The notes under the pieces: generated by a model | What the model was told of the DNA's origin: nothing | What the model saw: the letters and a program-made list of their open reading frames with translations, nothing else | Database searches by the model: none | Position numbers and translations under genes: made by a program | In this document: in pieces, positions 27,233 through 38,226 of the stretch | How positions within the stretch are numbered: position 1 is the stretch's first letter | Layout of the letters: each line of letters opens with the position of its first letter | Source of the DNA: Mycolicibacter engbaekii | GTDB lineage: Bacteria > Actinomycetota > Actinomycetes > Mycobacteriales > Mycobacteriaceae | NCBI RefSeq assembly: GCF_002101585.1 | Contig: NZ_LQOT01000016.1 | Coordinates: forward strand, 62,001-126,000 | Reading direction: 5' to 3' | DNA: 64,000 nt

Positions 27233-28107
27233 TGGGCCGCCCACCACTGGGGCGCGATCTCGCCCCGGGCCACCAGTTCCGACGGCCCACGCAGGTAGCT
27301 GCCGGCCTCGGTGACGGTGACGCTGACCCGCCCGCCCGGGATCTCGACGCACAGCGTGCCCGTCGACGAGCCGGCATAGGCCAGGGCCGCCACCGCGGCC
27401 GCCACCGTGCCGGTGCCGCACGAGCGGGTCTCACCGACGCCGCGCTCATGCACGCGCATCCGCACCGCTCCGTCGCGCGGCGCGGTCACGATCTCCACAT
27501 TCACCCCGTTCGGGAACGCCGTGGTGTCGAACGACACCGGGGCTGCCACGTCGAGGGCCGCCAGCGCTGCCGCGGACAGCTCCGGGTCCACACAGGCCAG
27601 ATGCGGGTTTCCCATGTCGACGCCCAGGCCGGCGAACCGCTTCCCGCCGACCACCGCCTCGAATGCCGGGCCGGTGCTTCCGAGCAGGTTCGGCTTGCCC
27701 ATGTCCACGGTGACGTCGGCGTGCACGTCGTCGGCGTGGTGGACGACCACCGGCCGCGGCCCTGCCAGCGTGGCGACCACGAACTCATCGCGGGTGTCCA
27801 GGCCGGCAGCCCGCAGATAGTGCGCGAAGACCCGGACTCCGTTGCCGCACATCTCGGCAACCGAACCGTCGGCGTTGCGGTAGTCCATGAACCAGTCCGC
27901 GGGCGCCACCGCTTCGGGAAGGCGGTCGAGCACACCTGCCTGCACCGCCGCACCTGCGGTGGTGACCCGCAGCAGACCGTCTGCCCCCAGTCCGCGACGG
28001 CGGTCGCACAGGGCGGCCACCGCGGCGGGGGTCAACTGCACCGCCGCGTCCAGGTCCGGCAGCAACACGAAGTCGTTCTGGGTGCCGTGGCCCTTGGCGA
28101 AAAGCAT
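27229..28107 (-). CDS. dapF: diaminopimelate epimerase
   Basis: Converts LL- to meso-diaminopimelate for lysine and peptidoglycan. The 292-residue protein has both catalytic cysteines: CGNGVR near residue 87 and CGTGTVAA near 228, in mirror-image domains. The ATG at 28107 lies 4 nt after the miaA stop. Overlaps hflX by GTGA. dapA, the first committed enzyme of the same pathway, is also in this window near 58 kb. Confidence 0.96.
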   Translation of the reverse strand: MLFAKGHGTQNDFVLLPDLDAAVQLTPAAVAALCDRRRGLGADGLLRVTTAGAAVQAGVLDRLPEAVAPADWFMDYRNADGSVAEMCGNGVRVFAHYLRAAGLDTRDEFVVATLAGPRPVVVHHADDVHADVTVDMGKPNLLGSTGPAFEAVVGGKRFAGLGVDMGNPHLACVDPELSAAALAALDVAAPVSFDTTAFPNGVNVEIVTAPRDGAVRMRVHERGVGETRSCGTGTVAAAVAALAYAGSSTGTLCVEIPGGRVSVTVTEAGSYLRGPSELVARGEIAPQWWAAQ

Positions 28108-28111
28108 GTGC

Positions 28112-29017
28112 TCAGGATACGTGCCGCACCGCGCTCAACGCCGCGTCGAGCAGGCCGCCGGCGGCGGCGTCGAGCCACTGGATGCGGTGATCGCGCCGAA
28201 ACCAGGATCGCTGCCGGCGCACGTAGCGGCGGGTGCCGATGAACGTCGGTTCGGCGGCGCCGGCGCCGTCGCCACCGGCCTGCAGGTCGGCGATCACCTG
28301 GGCGTACCCCAGAGCCCTGGCGGCCGTGGCTCCCTCGCGCAGCCCCGCCTCCAGTAGGCCCTGGACTTCGGCCACCAGCCCGTTGGCGAACATCGAGTCG
28401 GTCCGGGCGGCCAACCTTTCATCGAGAATGGTTGTGTCGCAATCCAAGCCGAGTATCACGGTATTCCAGCGCGGAGTTCCGATGGCGGGCGCCGAAGCGG
28501 CGAAGGGCTGACCGGTCAGCTCCACGACTTCCAGTGCCCGCACGATCCTCCTGCCGTCGGTCGCCAGGATCGAAGCGGCGGCGGCCGGATCGACGCCGGC
28601 CAGTTCGGCATGCAGGGCAGCGACCCCGACTTCTGCCAACCGCTGCTCGTAGCGGGCACGCACCACCGGATCGGTGGCCGGGAAACACCAGTCGTCGAGC
28701 AGGGCCTGCAGATAGAGCATCGACCCGCCGACGATGATCGGGACCGCGCCGCGGGCCATGATCGCCGCCACGTCGGCCGTGGCGGCCTGCTGGTAGCGGG
28801 CCACCGTCGCGGTCTGGGTGACGTCGAGCACGTCGAGTTGGTGGTGCACGATGCCGCCACGCTCGTGCGGCAACAGTTTGGCGGTGCCGATGTCCATGCC
28901 GCGGTAGAGCTGCATGGCGTCGGCGTTGACGATCTCACCGCCCAGCCGCGCCGCCAGCTCCAGTGCCAGTTGTGATTTTCCGGTGCCGGTGGGTCCGACG
29001 ATGGCGATCGGCCTCAC
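28112..29017 (-). CDS. miaA: tRNA dimethylallyltransferase
   Basis: Transfers an isoprenyl group to A37 of tRNAs reading UNN codons; MiaB (miaB, about 7 kb upstream) then methylthiolates the product. The 301-residue protein has the P-loop GPTGTGKS at residues 8-15, the catalytic DxxQ-type region [15 protein letters not shown] near 34, VGGSMLY near 94, and [13 protein letters not shown] near 270. GTG 29017 overlaps the preceding stop as GTGA. Confidence 0.96.
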   Translation of the reverse strand: MRPIAIVGPTGTGKSQLALELAARLGGEIVNADAMQLYRGMDIGTAKLLPHERGGIVHHQLDVLDVTQTATVARYQQAATADVAAIMARGAVPIIVGGSMLYLQALLDDWCFPATDPVVRARYEQRLAEVGVAALHAELAGVDPAAAASILATDGRRIVRALEVVELTGQPFAASAPAIGTPRWNTVILGLDCDTTILDERLAARTDSMFANGLVAEVQGLLEAGLREGATAARALGYAQVIADLQAGGDGAGAAEPTFIGTRRYVRRQRSWFRRDHRIQWLDAAAGGLLDAALSAVRHVS

Positions 29018-29682
29018 GGCTGCCAGACCCCCACGAAGTAGCCGACCCCGTACGGCGCGTCGCAGTAGAGCTGCTTGACCGCGCGCGGCGCCGTCCCGGC
29101 CAGCCCCGCCAGTGCCGCCAATCCCGCCCGCCCGACGATTTGTGGCGGCAGCCCCGCCAGGGCGGCGACGTCGCCGCCGGCCAGCGCCTCTTCGAGGGCG
29201 TGCTGATCTTCGCGGTGTTCGGGGTGGTAGCCGCCGGGTGCGGCCGGCGTCAGCGTGGCGGCACCGTCGGCGAGCACCAGCACGCCCGTGGGCTCGGCCA
29301 GCTGGTCCAGCTCGGCGCGCAGCCGCGCCCCGGTGGTCCACGCCGCGCGGGGATCGGCGTTGGAGTACACCACCACCTCGCCCTCCGGGCAGACCTGCCC
29401 GCGCACCCAGCCGGCCAGCAACGCGCACAACGGCAGATCAACCACCTGCCGGGCCTTCGGCGACAACCCGACCGTGACATCGGCGCCGAATCCCCCGAAA
29501 CTGCCCACGCTGTCTGGCCCGAAGACCCCGTCCGGTCCGGCGCCGAGAGCCACCCAACGCCGCGGCAGCAGCGCCGCGGCGCCCAGGGCAGCATTCCGCA
29601 ACTCGGCGGCTTCGGCGGCGGCGCCGGCCAGTTCGGGCACCAGCACCGGCGCCGACGGCATGATCGCTATCGGTCCCAGCAC
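29014..29682 (-). CDS. Rv2728c-like protein, class III extradiol dioxygenase-like fold
   Basis: A 222-residue soluble protein. The start [19 protein letters not shown] and [19 protein letters not shown] near 155 resemble the LigB-type (class III extradiol dioxygenase subunit B) family seen in this position in mycobacteria. Whether it binds iron or is catalytic is unclear, since the metal ligands cannot be assigned with certainty. It heads the operon with miaA, dapF and hflX. GTG 29682 follows a predicted transcription start by one base. Confidence 0.8.
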   Translation of the reverse strand: MLGPIAIMPSAPVLVPELAGAAAEAAELRNAALGAAALLPRRWVALGAGPDGVFGPDSVGSFGGFGADVTVGLSPKARQVVDLPLCALLAGWVRGQVCPEGEVVVYSNADPRAAWTTGARLRAELDQLAEPTGVLVLADGAATLTPAAPGGYHPEHREDQHALEEALAGGDVAALAGLPPQIVGRAGLAALAGLAGTAPRAVKQLYCDAPYGVGYFVGVWQP

Positions 29683-29695
29683 GGCACCCAAATTA
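29683..29695 (-). promoter_or_regulatory. near-leaderless promoter of the miaA-dapF-hflX operon
   Basis: TAATTT (29695-29690, minus strand), 6-nt gap, +1 at 29683, one base before GTG 29682. Confidence 0.6.
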
Positions 29696-30610
29696 GCTGT
29701 TCGACGGCGCGGCCACCGGCGCGGCCAGGTCCGCCCCCGCATCGGCGACGATGGTGGCCGCCTCACCGCGGGCCAGGGCGGCCGTGGCGACCACGACCAG
29801 GATCACCCCGGCGATCACCGCGACGTCCTCTGCTCCACCGGCCTGGATCGTCTCGTTGAGCAGCAGCACGCCCAGGGCGGTGGCCACCAGCGGTTTGGCC
29901 ACGATCATCGTCGGCATGGATGCCGTCAGCGCGCCGGCCCGAAACGCCGACTGCTGGAAGATCATCCCGGCCAGCGTCGCGGCGACCCAGGGCACCAGCG
30001 CCGGGGCGCGCAGCACCGCGGCGAAACCGTCGGCCTTGAGCACTTCCACCAGCACCTTGGTCAGCAGGGCGAACACCGCCAGCGACGTCCCGGCCACCAC
30101 GGCAAGCAGCACTGCGGCGGCCGGCCGGCCGCGGAACATCCGGGCGGCCAGCACGCAGCCGACCAACACCGTCGGCAAGACCACCGCCACGATGATCCAG
30201 GTGGCCGCCGGAGCGTGACGTTTGCCTTCGGTGGGATCGCCCACGATCACCACCACCGCCAGCGAGGCGGCCAGCAGGACGGCCCACATCCACTCCCGGT
30301 TGGTCACCGGGCGGCGGGTCAGCCAGGCATAGATCGGCAGGGCGAACAGCAGCGCGGTCACCTGCAGGCCGGTCACCAGCATCACCGAACCGACCGCCAA
30401 TGCCACCGCCTGCAGGGCGTAGTTGGCCACCGCCGCGGCGCCCCCGCCCCACCACCGGGGGTCACGCAGGCAGAGCCGGAACAACTCCAGGTGGCCCACC
30501 TGCTGGTCGGTGATCTCCTGCGCGGAGCGCTGCCGGATCACGTCGCCGATCGCGGACGCCAAGGCAGCGCACAGCGCGATCAGCGCCGCTAGGACATTTC
30601 CTGTCGACAT
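29693..30610 (-). CDS. DMT-family membrane transporter 1 (Rv2729c-like)
   Basis: A 305-residue protein with nine to ten transmembrane helices and the drug/metabolite transporter (EamA-like) arrangement. Shared family features with the next gene are DVIRQRSA near residue 24, ALQAVALAVGSVMLV, and FQQSAFRAGALTASMPT near 215. The substrate is unknown. GAGGAGGGGG precedes ATG 30610. It ends two bases before the -10 of the downstream operon. Its paralogue lies 94 bp upstream on the same strand. Confidence 0.87.
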   Translation of the reverse strand: MSTGNVLAALIALCAALASAIGDVIRQRSAQEITDQQVGHLELFRLCLRDPRWWGGGAAAVANYALQAVALAVGSVMLVTGLQVTALLFALPIYAWLTRRPVTNREWMWAVLLAASLAVVVIVGDPTEGKRHAPAATWIIVAVVLPTVLVGCVLAARMFRGRPAAAVLLAVVAGTSLAVFALLTKVLVEVLKADGFAAVLRAPALVPWVAATLAGMIFQQSAFRAGALTASMPTMIVAKPLVATALGVLLLNETIQAGGAEDVAVIAGVILVVVATAALARGEAATIVADAGADLAAPVAAPSNS

Positions 30611-30704
30611 GGCCCCCTCCTCAGACGGGCAACGATACCCGCAGTCGGCGTTGCGGCCCGGGAGCAAAGCCGACGGCGGTAACCCGCCCGCTGGCCATCC
30701 CGCG

Positions 30705-31583
30705 CTATGTGGCGACCGCCGGGACCTCGGCAGTGGCCGCCTGATCCCGCGAGAGCGCCGCCACCGCGGCGACCAGCGTGCCCACCGCCAATACCAGGAT
30801 GAAGGCGGCGTCGCGGCCCGGATTGAGCACCTCGCCGAGCAGGACCACACCCAGCGTTGCGGCCACCAGGGGTTCGAGCACCGTGATCGTCGGTAGCGAG
30901 GCCGTCAGGGCCCCGGCGCGAAACGCCGACTGCTGGTAAACCATGCCCACCAGGGCCAGAGCTCCCCAGGCATACAGCTCCGGAGCCGTCAGCAGCGCGC
31001 GTGGACCATGGCCGATCAGATCGACCACCCCCTTGGTCAACACCGCGAAGATTCCCCAGGCGATGGCCGACACCGCAGCCAGCAGCACAGCCGCGACGGC
31101 CCGCCCGGCATAGACCCGTGCTCCGATCACGCACAGCAGCATCGTCGGTGCCAGCACGCCGATCACCCACACCCAGCCGTCCAGCGACGCCCGCGGCTGC
31201 CCGGCGGTGGGATTGCCGACGATGATGACCACCGCCAAGGCCGCGACCAGCAGCCCCGCCCACAGCCAGACCGATGGGGCCAGCCGCCGGCCGGCCTGGC
31301 GAGCACCCAGCGGCAGCGCGAACAACAGCGAGGTGACCAGCAGTGACTCCACCAGCAGCACCGATCCGAGTCCGAGCGCGACCGCCTGCAGAGCCAGTCC
31401 CACCAAGCCCGACACGCTGCCCACCCACCAGCGCCGGTCGGTCAGCAAGCGGGCGAACAATGCGGCGGATCCCACAGCCTGGTCGCCGACACGATGGGCG
31501 CTGCGCTGCTGGATCACATCGCTGATCGCGCCGAACAGCGCCGCACCGAGAGCGAACAGCACGGCTACCGTCTCTTTCGCCAT
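30705..31583 (-). CDS. DMT-family membrane transporter 2 (paralogue of transporter 1)
   Basis: A 292-residue polytopic protein clearly related to the adjacent gene: DVIQQRSAHRVGDQAVG, LALQAVALGLGSVLLV and YQQSAFRAGALTASLPT align with it throughout. The pair looks like a tandem duplication with considerable divergence. AGGAGG lies upstream of ATG 31583. A GC-rich 56-bp tandem repeat begins 66 bp upstream of the start, inside its 5-prime region. Confidence 0.87.
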   Translation of the reverse strand: MAKETVAVLFALGAALFGAISDVIQQRSAHRVGDQAVGSAALFARLLTDRRWWVGSVSGLVGLALQAVALGLGSVLLVESLLVTSLLFALPLGARQAGRRLAPSVWLWAGLLVAALAVVIIVGNPTAGQPRASLDGWVWVIGVLAPTMLLCVIGARVYAGRAVAAVLLAAVSAIAWGIFAVLTKGVVDLIGHGPRALLTAPELYAWGALALVGMVYQQSAFRAGALTASLPTITVLEPLVAATLGVVLLGEVLNPGRDAAFILVLAVGTLVAAVAALSRDQAATAEVPAVAT

Positions 31584-31648
31584 GGCCGCCTCCTACCAGT
31601 CCGCAGGGAATTTCGGTGGCGATCCGACAGGCTACCGCCCGGCCTATA

Positions 31649-31808
31649 CGGCGGCCCCAGCGTCGCCTCTCCTGCGTCGAGCCTCGCTGAACCGCACCAC
31701 CCATCCGGCGGCCCCAGCTTCGCCTCTCCTGCGTCGAGCCTCGCTGAACCGCACCACCCATCGGCGGCCCCAGCTTCGCCTCTCCTGCGTCGAGCTTCGC
31801 TGAACCGC
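31649..31808. repeat. 56/57-bp tandem repeat, 2.8 copies
   Basis: Units begin at 31649, 31706 and 31762 with CGGCGGCCCCAGC and continue with TCGCCTCTCCTGCGTCGAG; the third is cut at about 47 bp. Copies differ by a few substitutions and one base of length. Size and intergenic position resemble mycobacterial MIRU/VNTR loci. It occupies the gap between the DMT pair and the DUF349 gene, which has no other coding signal. Confidence 0.85.
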
Positions 31809-31839
31809 CGAGTTGGCGGCGGAGTGTGGCGGGTAACTG

Positions 31840-31859
31840 CTTGAATACTCTTGAATACT
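31840..31859 (+). repeat. 10-bp tandem duplication
   Basis: CTTGAATACTCTTGAATACT is an exact tandem pair (31840-31849, 31850-31859) in the AT-richer part of the gap before the DUF349 gene, about 65 bp from its start. Both copies contain a TACTNT hexamer that could act as a -10. Confidence 0.6.
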
Positions 31860-31923
31860 TTCCAGGCATATCGAAGGCGCCGCGTCGCGCGGCAGATGCG
31901 CGGGCTATCCCGCGAAGGGTTAG

Positions 31924-33261
31924 GTGACGACAGCGATGACCACTGACAGCGGTTCGCCCGCCCCCCGCCCGGGTCCGCGTCCGGGGCCGCGCCCCGGCCC
32001 GAAGCCGGGCGCCCGGCCGGCCCCGGCCGTCGTGGGGCCGCCTACCTGCGATCCACACCGATTCGGCCGCGTCGATGACGACGGCACGGTATGGCTGATC
32101 ACGGCGGCCGGCGAGCGCCAGATCGGCTCGTGGCAGGCCGGTGACCGCGAGGCGGCGTTCGCCCACTTCGGCCGCCGCTACGACGATCTGAGCACCGAGG
32201 TGACCCTGCTCGAGGAGCGGTTGTCCTCCGGCAGCGGCGACGCCCGCAAGATCAAGGCGTCCGCGGCGGCGTTGGCCGAGCAGTTGCCCACCGCCAGCAT
32301 CCTCGGCGACGTGGAGGCCCTGGCGACTCGGATCTCGGTGGTGTGCGACCATGCCGACTCCCTCGCCGCCGCAGCCCGTGCGCAGCGCGACGAGCAGCGC
32401 GCAGCGGCAACGGCACGCAAGGAAGCCCTGGCCGTCGAGGCCGAGGAGCTGGCCGCGACGTCGACGCAGTGGAAAGCTGCCGGCGACCGGCTGCGCGCCA
32501 TTCTCGACGAATGGCGCACGATCACCGGACTGGACCGCAAGGTCGATGATGCGCTGTGGAAGCGCTACGCCGCCGCACGCGACAGCTTCAACCGGCGGCG
32601 CGGGTCGCATTTCGCCGAGCTGGACCGCGGCCGGGCAGGCGCCCGGGAGGAGAAGGAACGGCTGTGTAAGCGGGCCGAGGAACTGGCCGCGTCCACCGAC
32701 TGGGCGGCCACCAGCGCCACCTTCCGCCAGCTGCTGGCCACCTGGAAATCAGCGGAGCGGGCCTCGAAGGACGTCGATGAGGCGCTGTGGCAGCGCTTCA
32801 AGGCCGCCCAGGACACCTTCTTCGCCGCCCGCAACGCCGCGAACGCCGAGCGTGATGCCGAGCTGGAGGCAAACGCCGCGGCAAAAGAGGCCCTACTGGC
32901 CGAGGCGGAGCACATCGACCCCGCCAACCAGAACGCCGCGCGCGCCGCGCTGCGCTCGATCGTCAACAAGTGGGATGCCCTCGGCAAGGTACCCCGGGAG
33001 CGCTCCGCGGAGCTCGAGCGACGGCTGCGGGCGGTGGAGAAGAAGGTGCGGGATGCCGGCGCGGCAGCCGAGGCCGCCGTGGTGGACCCCGAAGCCGAAG
33101 CCCGGGCGGCTCAGTTCCGCACCCGCGCCGAACAGTTCGAGCGGCAAGCACTCAAGGCCCAGGCCGCGGGCCGGGACAAGGAGGCCGCCGAGGCCAGCGC
33201 CAACGCCGAGCAGTGGCGGCAATGGGCCCAGGCCGCCGAGCAGGCGCTCAACCGACGCTGA
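31924..33261 (+). CDS. DUF349 coiled-coil protein (Rv2731-like)
   Basis: A 445-residue soluble protein. After a Pro-Gly-Arg repeat ([14 protein letters not shown]) at residues 15-32 and a small folded domain ([15 protein letters not shown]), the rest is long alpha-helix with three or more DUF349 repeats, each with a W-K-Ax(3)R or LWKRYxxARDxFxxRR pattern (near 175-220, 255-300, 315-345). A coiled-coil scaffold is likely; the function is unknown. GAAGGG lies 4 nt before GTG 31924; ATG 31936 is an in-frame alternative. Confidence 0.9.
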   Translation: MTTAMTTDSGSPAPRPGPRPGPRPGPKPGARPAPAVVGPPTCDPHRFGRVDDDGTVWLITAAGERQIGSWQAGDREAAFAHFGRRYDDLSTEVTLLEERLSSGSGDARKIKASAAALAEQLPTASILGDVEALATRISVVCDHADSLAAAARAQRDEQRAAATARKEALAVEAEELAATSTQWKAAGDRLRAILDEWRTITGLDRKVDDALWKRYAAARDSFNRRRGSHFAELDRGRAGAREEKERLCKRAEELAASTDWAATSATFRQLLATWKSAERASKDVDEALWQRFKAAQDTFFAARNAANAERDAELEANAAAKEALLAEAEHIDPANQNAARAALRSIVNKWDALGKVPRERSAELERRLRAVEKKVRDAGAAAEAAVVDPEAEARAAQFRTRAEQFERQALKAQAAGRDKEAAEASANAEQWRQWAQAAEQALNRR

Positions 33262-33354
33262 TCCACCAGCTCTCGACCAGCCGATGTTTGGGCATCGGCG
33301 ACGTTGGGCTACCACCTCCAGACGAGACGGCACAACCACTCACTGGAGGTGAGC

Positions 33355-33813
33355 ATGGCCAGCAACATCACCGCGGCCCTCGACGTCAAGCGGCCGATTC
33401 AGACGGTGTACAACCAATGGACCCAGTTCGAGTCGTTCCCTCAGTTCATGGAGGGCGTCGAGCAGGTGCAGCAACGCGACCCCACGCACCTGCACTGGAA
33501 GATCAAGGTGGGACCGGTCTCGCGTGAGTTCGACGCGACCATCACCGAGCAACACCCCGAAGAGCGCATCGCCTGGCGATCCGACTCCGGACCGGCCCAC
33601 GGCGGTGTGGTCACCTTTCACAAGATCGATGACAACACCACGCGGGTGACCACCCAGATGGACATCGACCCCGACGGTGTCCTGGAGAACGTCGCCGACA
33701 AGCTGCACATCCTGGACCACCGAGTGCACGGCGATCTCAAGCGCTTCAAGGAATTCATCGAAAGCCAGGGCAGCGAGACCGGCGCGTGGCGCGGAGACGT
33801 ACCGCGCCAATGA
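33355..33813 (+). CDS. SRPBCC (START-like) family protein
   Basis: A 152-residue cyclase/dehydrase-type START-fold protein. The N-terminus (ALDVKRPIQTVYNQWTQFES) with FPQFMEGVEQV, followed by HWKIKVGPVSREFDATITEQ, is typical of polyketide_cyc2 proteins that bind hydrophobic ligands. GGAGGTGAG precedes ATG 33355. Its stop overlaps the next start as ATGA, so the two are translationally coupled and may work together. Ligand unknown. Confidence 0.88.
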   Translation: MASNITAALDVKRPIQTVYNQWTQFESFPQFMEGVEQVQQRDPTHLHWKIKVGPVSREFDATITEQHPEERIAWRSDSGPAHGGVVTFHKIDDNTTRVTTQMDIDPDGVLENVADKLHILDHRVHGDLKRFKEFIESQGSETGAWRGDVPRQ

Positions 33814-34525
33814 TCGGCGGGGAACTGTTTCGCCGGGGGCAGCGCTGCGGCAAAGCCGGTTTTTTCACCCCGACGGTGTGCTGGCGACCGGCGTTCTCGA
33901 ACGGGATGCACCTACCGGTGCGGGCCTGCCCGTCCCGTCGGCCACGGTCGTGGCGCGCATCTCCAAGGCCACCGGCACACCGGGCGCGCTACCCGACGCC
34001 GTCGGGCTGGCCCTGCGGATTCCCGCCTCAGCGCCCGATCAGGGCTGCTGGGACATCCTGCTGGCCTCGGCGGGATCGGGGATCGTGGGCCGCGCGTTGG
34101 GGATACGGCCCGCACTGCGGTGGTCGGGTCTGACGATGACCTCACTGCAGCCGCTGAGCTACCGCGAGCAGACGTGGTGGTTGCGGGCCCGGCTGAACAC
34201 GCCGATCGACGGCCTGGGCTTGTCGCTGCGCAGCATCCGCCGGCAACTCGACGGCGGCGAGATCCGCTTCGAACTCGAGCAGGCCCGCGGGACGGCCGGA
34301 TTCCATCCGCTCGCGCACCTGGTACTCACCGGCCTCGAGGGGACCGGCGATGCGGGGCATGACGTGTCGTTCGACCCGACCGTCAACACCGCTCCGGGGG
34401 TGGAACTGCGTCCCCGTTGGCTCACCCGGTTGCGCGCCGACGCCTATCGCGCGAGCCGGGAAGGCCGGGCCGCAACGGCTCCTACTCCCCCGCCGCCGGC
34501 GGTGGCTGGTCCTCGGGACCGTTGA
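33810..34525 (+). pseudogene. conserved actinobacterial protein of unknown function, interrupted by a frameshift at a T6 run
   Basis: From ATG 33810 the zero frame reads GGELFRRGQRCGKAGFF and then loses coding character; the -1 frame from 33860 continues FFHPDGVLATGVLERDAPTG through to 34525 with strong coding bias. Joined, they give about 238 residues with the plausible N-terminus of a known actinobacterial family, with distant resemblance to the catalase-type fold (VARISKATGTPGALPD, WDILLASAGSG); I do not know its activity. The switch lies at GGT TTT TTC (33858-33866), a U UUU UUC slippery heptamer in frame. It is either a one-base deletion, a sequencing error or programmed -1 frameshifting. 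The 3-prime end overlaps the convergent gene by 44 nt. Confidence 0.75.
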
Positions 34526-35087
34526 GGCCGTCCAGCAGGTTCTTGGAGTGCAGTTCGGCGGTGCTGCGCCGGCGCTCGGCCTCTGCGGCGAGCTGCAGCG
34601 CGGTGCGGGTCCACACCACGCGCGCCCAGTGAAACGTCAGCACGAACAGCGTGATCCAGGCCAGGATCAGCCCGATGCCCGGGCCGGGGTCGCCCGGCAC
34701 CGCGGTCTGGCGGGACCACACGGCCAGCAGTCCCGCCGCGGTGGCCACCGCCGACCCCGACAGGGCCACCCAGGCCACCGTCCAGCGTCGCGTCACCAGG
34801 GCCAGCAGAGAGAATCCCACGCCGAACACCAGGGCCAGCCACATGAACAGCTTCGACGGCAGCGTCACGAGGGCTCCGTCGGCGCTGTTGCCGGGGAACA
34901 GCACGTCCCAGCCGCGCACCGATCCGGTGTGCGGCAACAGGAACGAGCCCAGCAGGACGAAGACGCAGATCGCCACCACCAGGCCTCTGCCGCCCGGATC
35001 GATCTCGCCGGCCACGCGGCGCTCGGCGGCCTCGATGTCGGCGCGGTAGGCCTCGAAGTCTCGGTGGTTGTCGCCGCTGCCGCTCAT
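34482..35087 (-). CDS. conserved membrane protein (Rv2732c-like)
   Basis: A 201-residue protein with a conserved acidic/helical N-terminus ([20 protein letters not shown]), four transmembrane helices (about residues 33-50, 78-98, 102-122, 138-158) and a charged C-terminal tail. Family function unknown. ATG 35087 shares ATGA with the miaB stop, so it is translationally coupled to miaB, as in M. tuberculosis. Confidence 0.9.
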   Translation of the reverse strand: MSGSGDNHRDFEAYRADIEAAERRVAGEIDPGGRGLVVAICVFVLLGSFLLPHTGSVRGWDVLFPGNSADGALVTLPSKLFMWLALVFGVGFSLLALVTRRWTVAWVALSGSAVATAAGLLAVWSRQTAVPGDPGPGIGLILAWITLFVLTFHWARVVWTRTALQLAAEAERRRSTAELHSKNLLDGLNGPEDQPPPAAGE

Positions 35088-36550
35088 CGCGCCACCCCCG
35101 GCATCTTGGGCATACCGAGTCCGACACCGGGTGCCGGTTCGGCGTGCAGGTCTCCGGCCCGGGTACGCCGATGACTCAGCAGGGCGCCGTCGGCCAACAG
35201 GTGGTGCGGCGCCGCGCCGGTGACCGTCGTGGTCACCACGTCACCGGGACGCACCTGCGCGGTCCCGGGCGCGAAGTGCACCAGCCGGCCGTCGCGGGCC
35301 CGGCCGCTCATGCGTGCGGTCGCGGCATCCTTGCGTCCCTCACCGGCTGCCACCAGCAACTCGACGGTGCGACCGATCTGGGCCTGGTTCTCCTCCAACG
35401 AGATCTGCTCCTGTAGTTCGATCAGCCGGTCATAGCGCTGCTGGACAACCTCTTTGGGCAATTGATCGGGAAGTTCGGCAGCAGGTGTCCCGGGGCGCTT
35501 GGAGTACTGAAAGGTGAATGCGGCCGCAAATCGGGCCGCCGCCACCACCTCAAGGGTCTCGGCGAAATCCTGCTCCGTCTCACCGGGGAATCCCACGATC
35601 AGGTCCGTGGTGATGGCCGCGTCGGGAATGGCGGCCCGGACCCGCTCCAGGATGCCCAGGTAACGCTCGGCCCGGTAGGAGCGGCGCATGGCCCGCAGCA
35701 CGCGGTCGGAACCGGACTGCAGCGGCATGTGCAGTGTGGGACAGACGTTCGGGGTCTGCGCCATCGCTTCGATGACATCGTCGGTGAACTCAGCCGGATG
35801 CGGTGAGGTGAAGCGCACCCGCTCCAGCCCGTCGACGTCCCCGCAGGACCGCAGCAGCGACGCGAATGCGCCGCGGTCGCGCGGCAGGTCGGGGTCGGCG
35901 AACGAGACGCCGTAGGCGTTGACGTTCTGGCCCAGCAAGGTCACTTCGAGGACGCCCTCGGCGGCCAGCGCCCGCACCTCGGCAAGGATGTCGTCCGGGC
36001 TGCGGTCCACTTCGCGGCCCCGCAACGAGGGCACGATGCAGAAGGTGCAGCTGTTGTTACAGCCGACGGAGATCGACACCCAGGCCGAGTAGGCCGAGTC
36101 CCGCGCGGTGGGCAGCGACGACGGGAACTCCCGGAGCGATTCCACGATCTCGACCTGGGCGCTGCGGTTGTGCCGGGCGCGCTCCAGCAGCGCCGGTAAC
36201 GACCCCAGATTGTGGGTGCCGAAGACGACGTCCACCCACGGCGCGCGGTTCAGCACGCTGTCCTTGTCTTTCTGGGCCAGGCAGCCGCCCACCGCGATCT
36301 GCATGTCGGGGTTGCTGCGCTTGTTGGGCGCCAGGTGACTCAGGTTTCCGTAGAGCTTGTTGTCGGCGTTCTCGCGCACCGCGCAGGTGTTGAACACCAC
36401 CAGGTCGGCGTCCGCGCCGTCGGAGGCGCGGCGATAACCGGCCTGTTCCAGCATTCCGGCGATCCGTTCGGAGTCGTGAACGTTCATCTGACAGCCGTAG
36501 GTGCGCACCTCGTAGGTGCGCATCTGTTCGGAAATCACCGGCGAACTCAC
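35084..36550 (-). CDS. miaB: tRNA-2-methylthio-N6-dimethylallyladenosine synthase
   Basis: Radical-SAM methylthiotransferase acting after MiaA on A37 of tRNA. The 488 residues contain the N-terminal UPF0004 domain with three Fe-S cysteines (YGCQMN near 18, NTCAVRE, GGCLAQ), the radical-SAM CxxxCxxC in GCNNSCTFC near 162, and a C-terminal TRAM domain. GTG 36550 follows a predicted transcription start by one base; ATG at codon 10 is an alternative. Confidence 0.96.
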   Translation of the reverse strand: MSSPVISEQMRTYEVRTYGCQMNVHDSERIAGMLEQAGYRRASDGADADLVVFNTCAVRENADNKLYGNLSHLAPNKRSNPDMQIAVGGCLAQKDKDSVLNRAPWVDVVFGTHNLGSLPALLERARHNRSAQVEIVESLREFPSSLPTARDSAYSAWVSISVGCNNSCTFCIVPSLRGREVDRSPDDILAEVRALAAEGVLEVTLLGQNVNAYGVSFADPDLPRDRGAFASLLRSCGDVDGLERVRFTSPHPAEFTDDVIEAMAQTPNVCPTLHMPLQSGSDRVLRAMRRSYRAERYLGILERVRAAIPDAAITTDLIVGFPGETEQDFAETLEVVAAARFAAAFTFQYSKRPGTPAAELPDQLPKEVVQQRYDRLIELQEQISLEENQAQIGRTVELLVAAGEGRKDAATARMSGRARDGRLVHFAPGTAQVRPGDVVTTTVTGAAPHHLLADGALLSHRRTRAGDLHAEPAPGVGLGMPKMPGVAR

Positions 36551-36563
36551 CCGGTCTATGGTA
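36551..36563 (-). promoter_or_regulatory. near-leaderless promoter of miaB
   Basis: TACCAT (36563-36558, minus strand), 6-nt gap, +1 at 36551, one base before GTG 36550. Confidence 0.5.
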
Positions 36564-36635
36564 CGGCGGCGCGCGGCACCCGAGTCGATGGGACTGACCC
36601 GACCGATAGCGGCGTCCCGGCCGGGACTTCCTGGG

Positions 36636-36648
36636 TAGGGTCAGATGC
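36636..36648 (+). promoter_or_regulatory. promoter of the gluABCD-type operon
   Basis: TAGGGT (36636-36641) places +1 at 36648. This is two bases before ATG 36650 and 26 nt before GTG 36674, which has its own ribosome-binding site. Confidence 0.5.
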
Positions 36649-36673
36649 CATGATCAGCAGCGGAGGGGATCCG

Positions 36674-37407
<734 letters not shown>

Positions 37408-37408
<1 letters not shown>

Positions 37409-38226
37409 TGCTCACCGGGCGTTTGCGCAGGTTGGCGCGGGTCGCTGCGGTACTGGTGTGGGCGGCCGTCCTGACTGCGCTCACCGGGGCATGTACCGCC
37501 CACGACAGCGACAAGATCACCATCGGGGTCAAGTTCGACCAGCCCGGGTTGAGCGTCAAGAGACCCGACGGGACGCTGGACGGGTTCGATGTCGCCGTGG
37601 CCCGCTACGTCGCGGCCCGGCTGGGCTACCCGCCCGACCGCATCGCCTGGATCGAGGCTCCGTCCAGCCAGCGCGAGATGCTGCTGCGCAACGGCCAGGT
37701 CGACTTCCTGGTGGCCACGTATTCGATCACCGATTCTCGCCTGCAGAAGGTCGACTTCGCCGGCCCCTATCTGCTGGCCGGGCAGTCGCTGCTGGTTCGC
37801 GCCGATAACACCGACATCACAGGTACGGCCTCGCTGCAGCGGCACAAGAAGCTGTGTTCGGTGTCCGGTTCGACACCGGCGCAACGGATCAAGGACCGCT
37901 ACCCCGGTGTGCAGTTGCAGCGTTACGACACCTACTCGGCATGTGTGGAGGCCCTGCGTAACGGCGCGATCGACGCGGTGACCACCGACGACGTGATCCT
38001 GGCCGGTTATGCCGCCCAGAGTCCCGGCGACTTCAAGCTGGTCGGCGAACGCTTCTCCCAGGAGCTTTACGGGATCGGTGTGCGTAAGGGCAACGACACG
38101 CTGCGGCAGCGGATCAACGACGCCCTCGAAGAAATGGAACGTGACGGTTCGTGGCGGGCGGCGTTCGAGGACAACTTCGGCCCGGCCGGGTTTGCCGTCC
38201 CCGATCCGCCGCCGATCAGGCGATGA
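37408..38226 (+). CDS. gluB: glutamate-type ABC transporter, substrate-binding lipoprotein
   Basis: A 272-residue extracytoplasmic solute-binding protein (family 3). The signal peptide ends in the lipobox LTGAC near residue 28, so it is lipid-anchored. FDGFDVAVARYVA-type LDGFDVAVARYVAARLG near 60, DFLVATYSIT near 100 and GAIDAVTTDDVIL near 185 form the ligand site. Glutamate or a related amino acid is inferred from the family. The ATG shares its A with the stop of the ATPase gene (TGATG). Confidence 0.9.

Noticed and set aside
31649..31808. Possible CRISPR array near the DMT genes
   Set aside because: Contiguous repeats without spacers.
30589..32610. 673-codon open frame on the minus strand over the DMT pair and tandem repeats
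   Set aside because: It reads out of frame with the transporter, through the repeat array, and antisense to the DUF349 gene.
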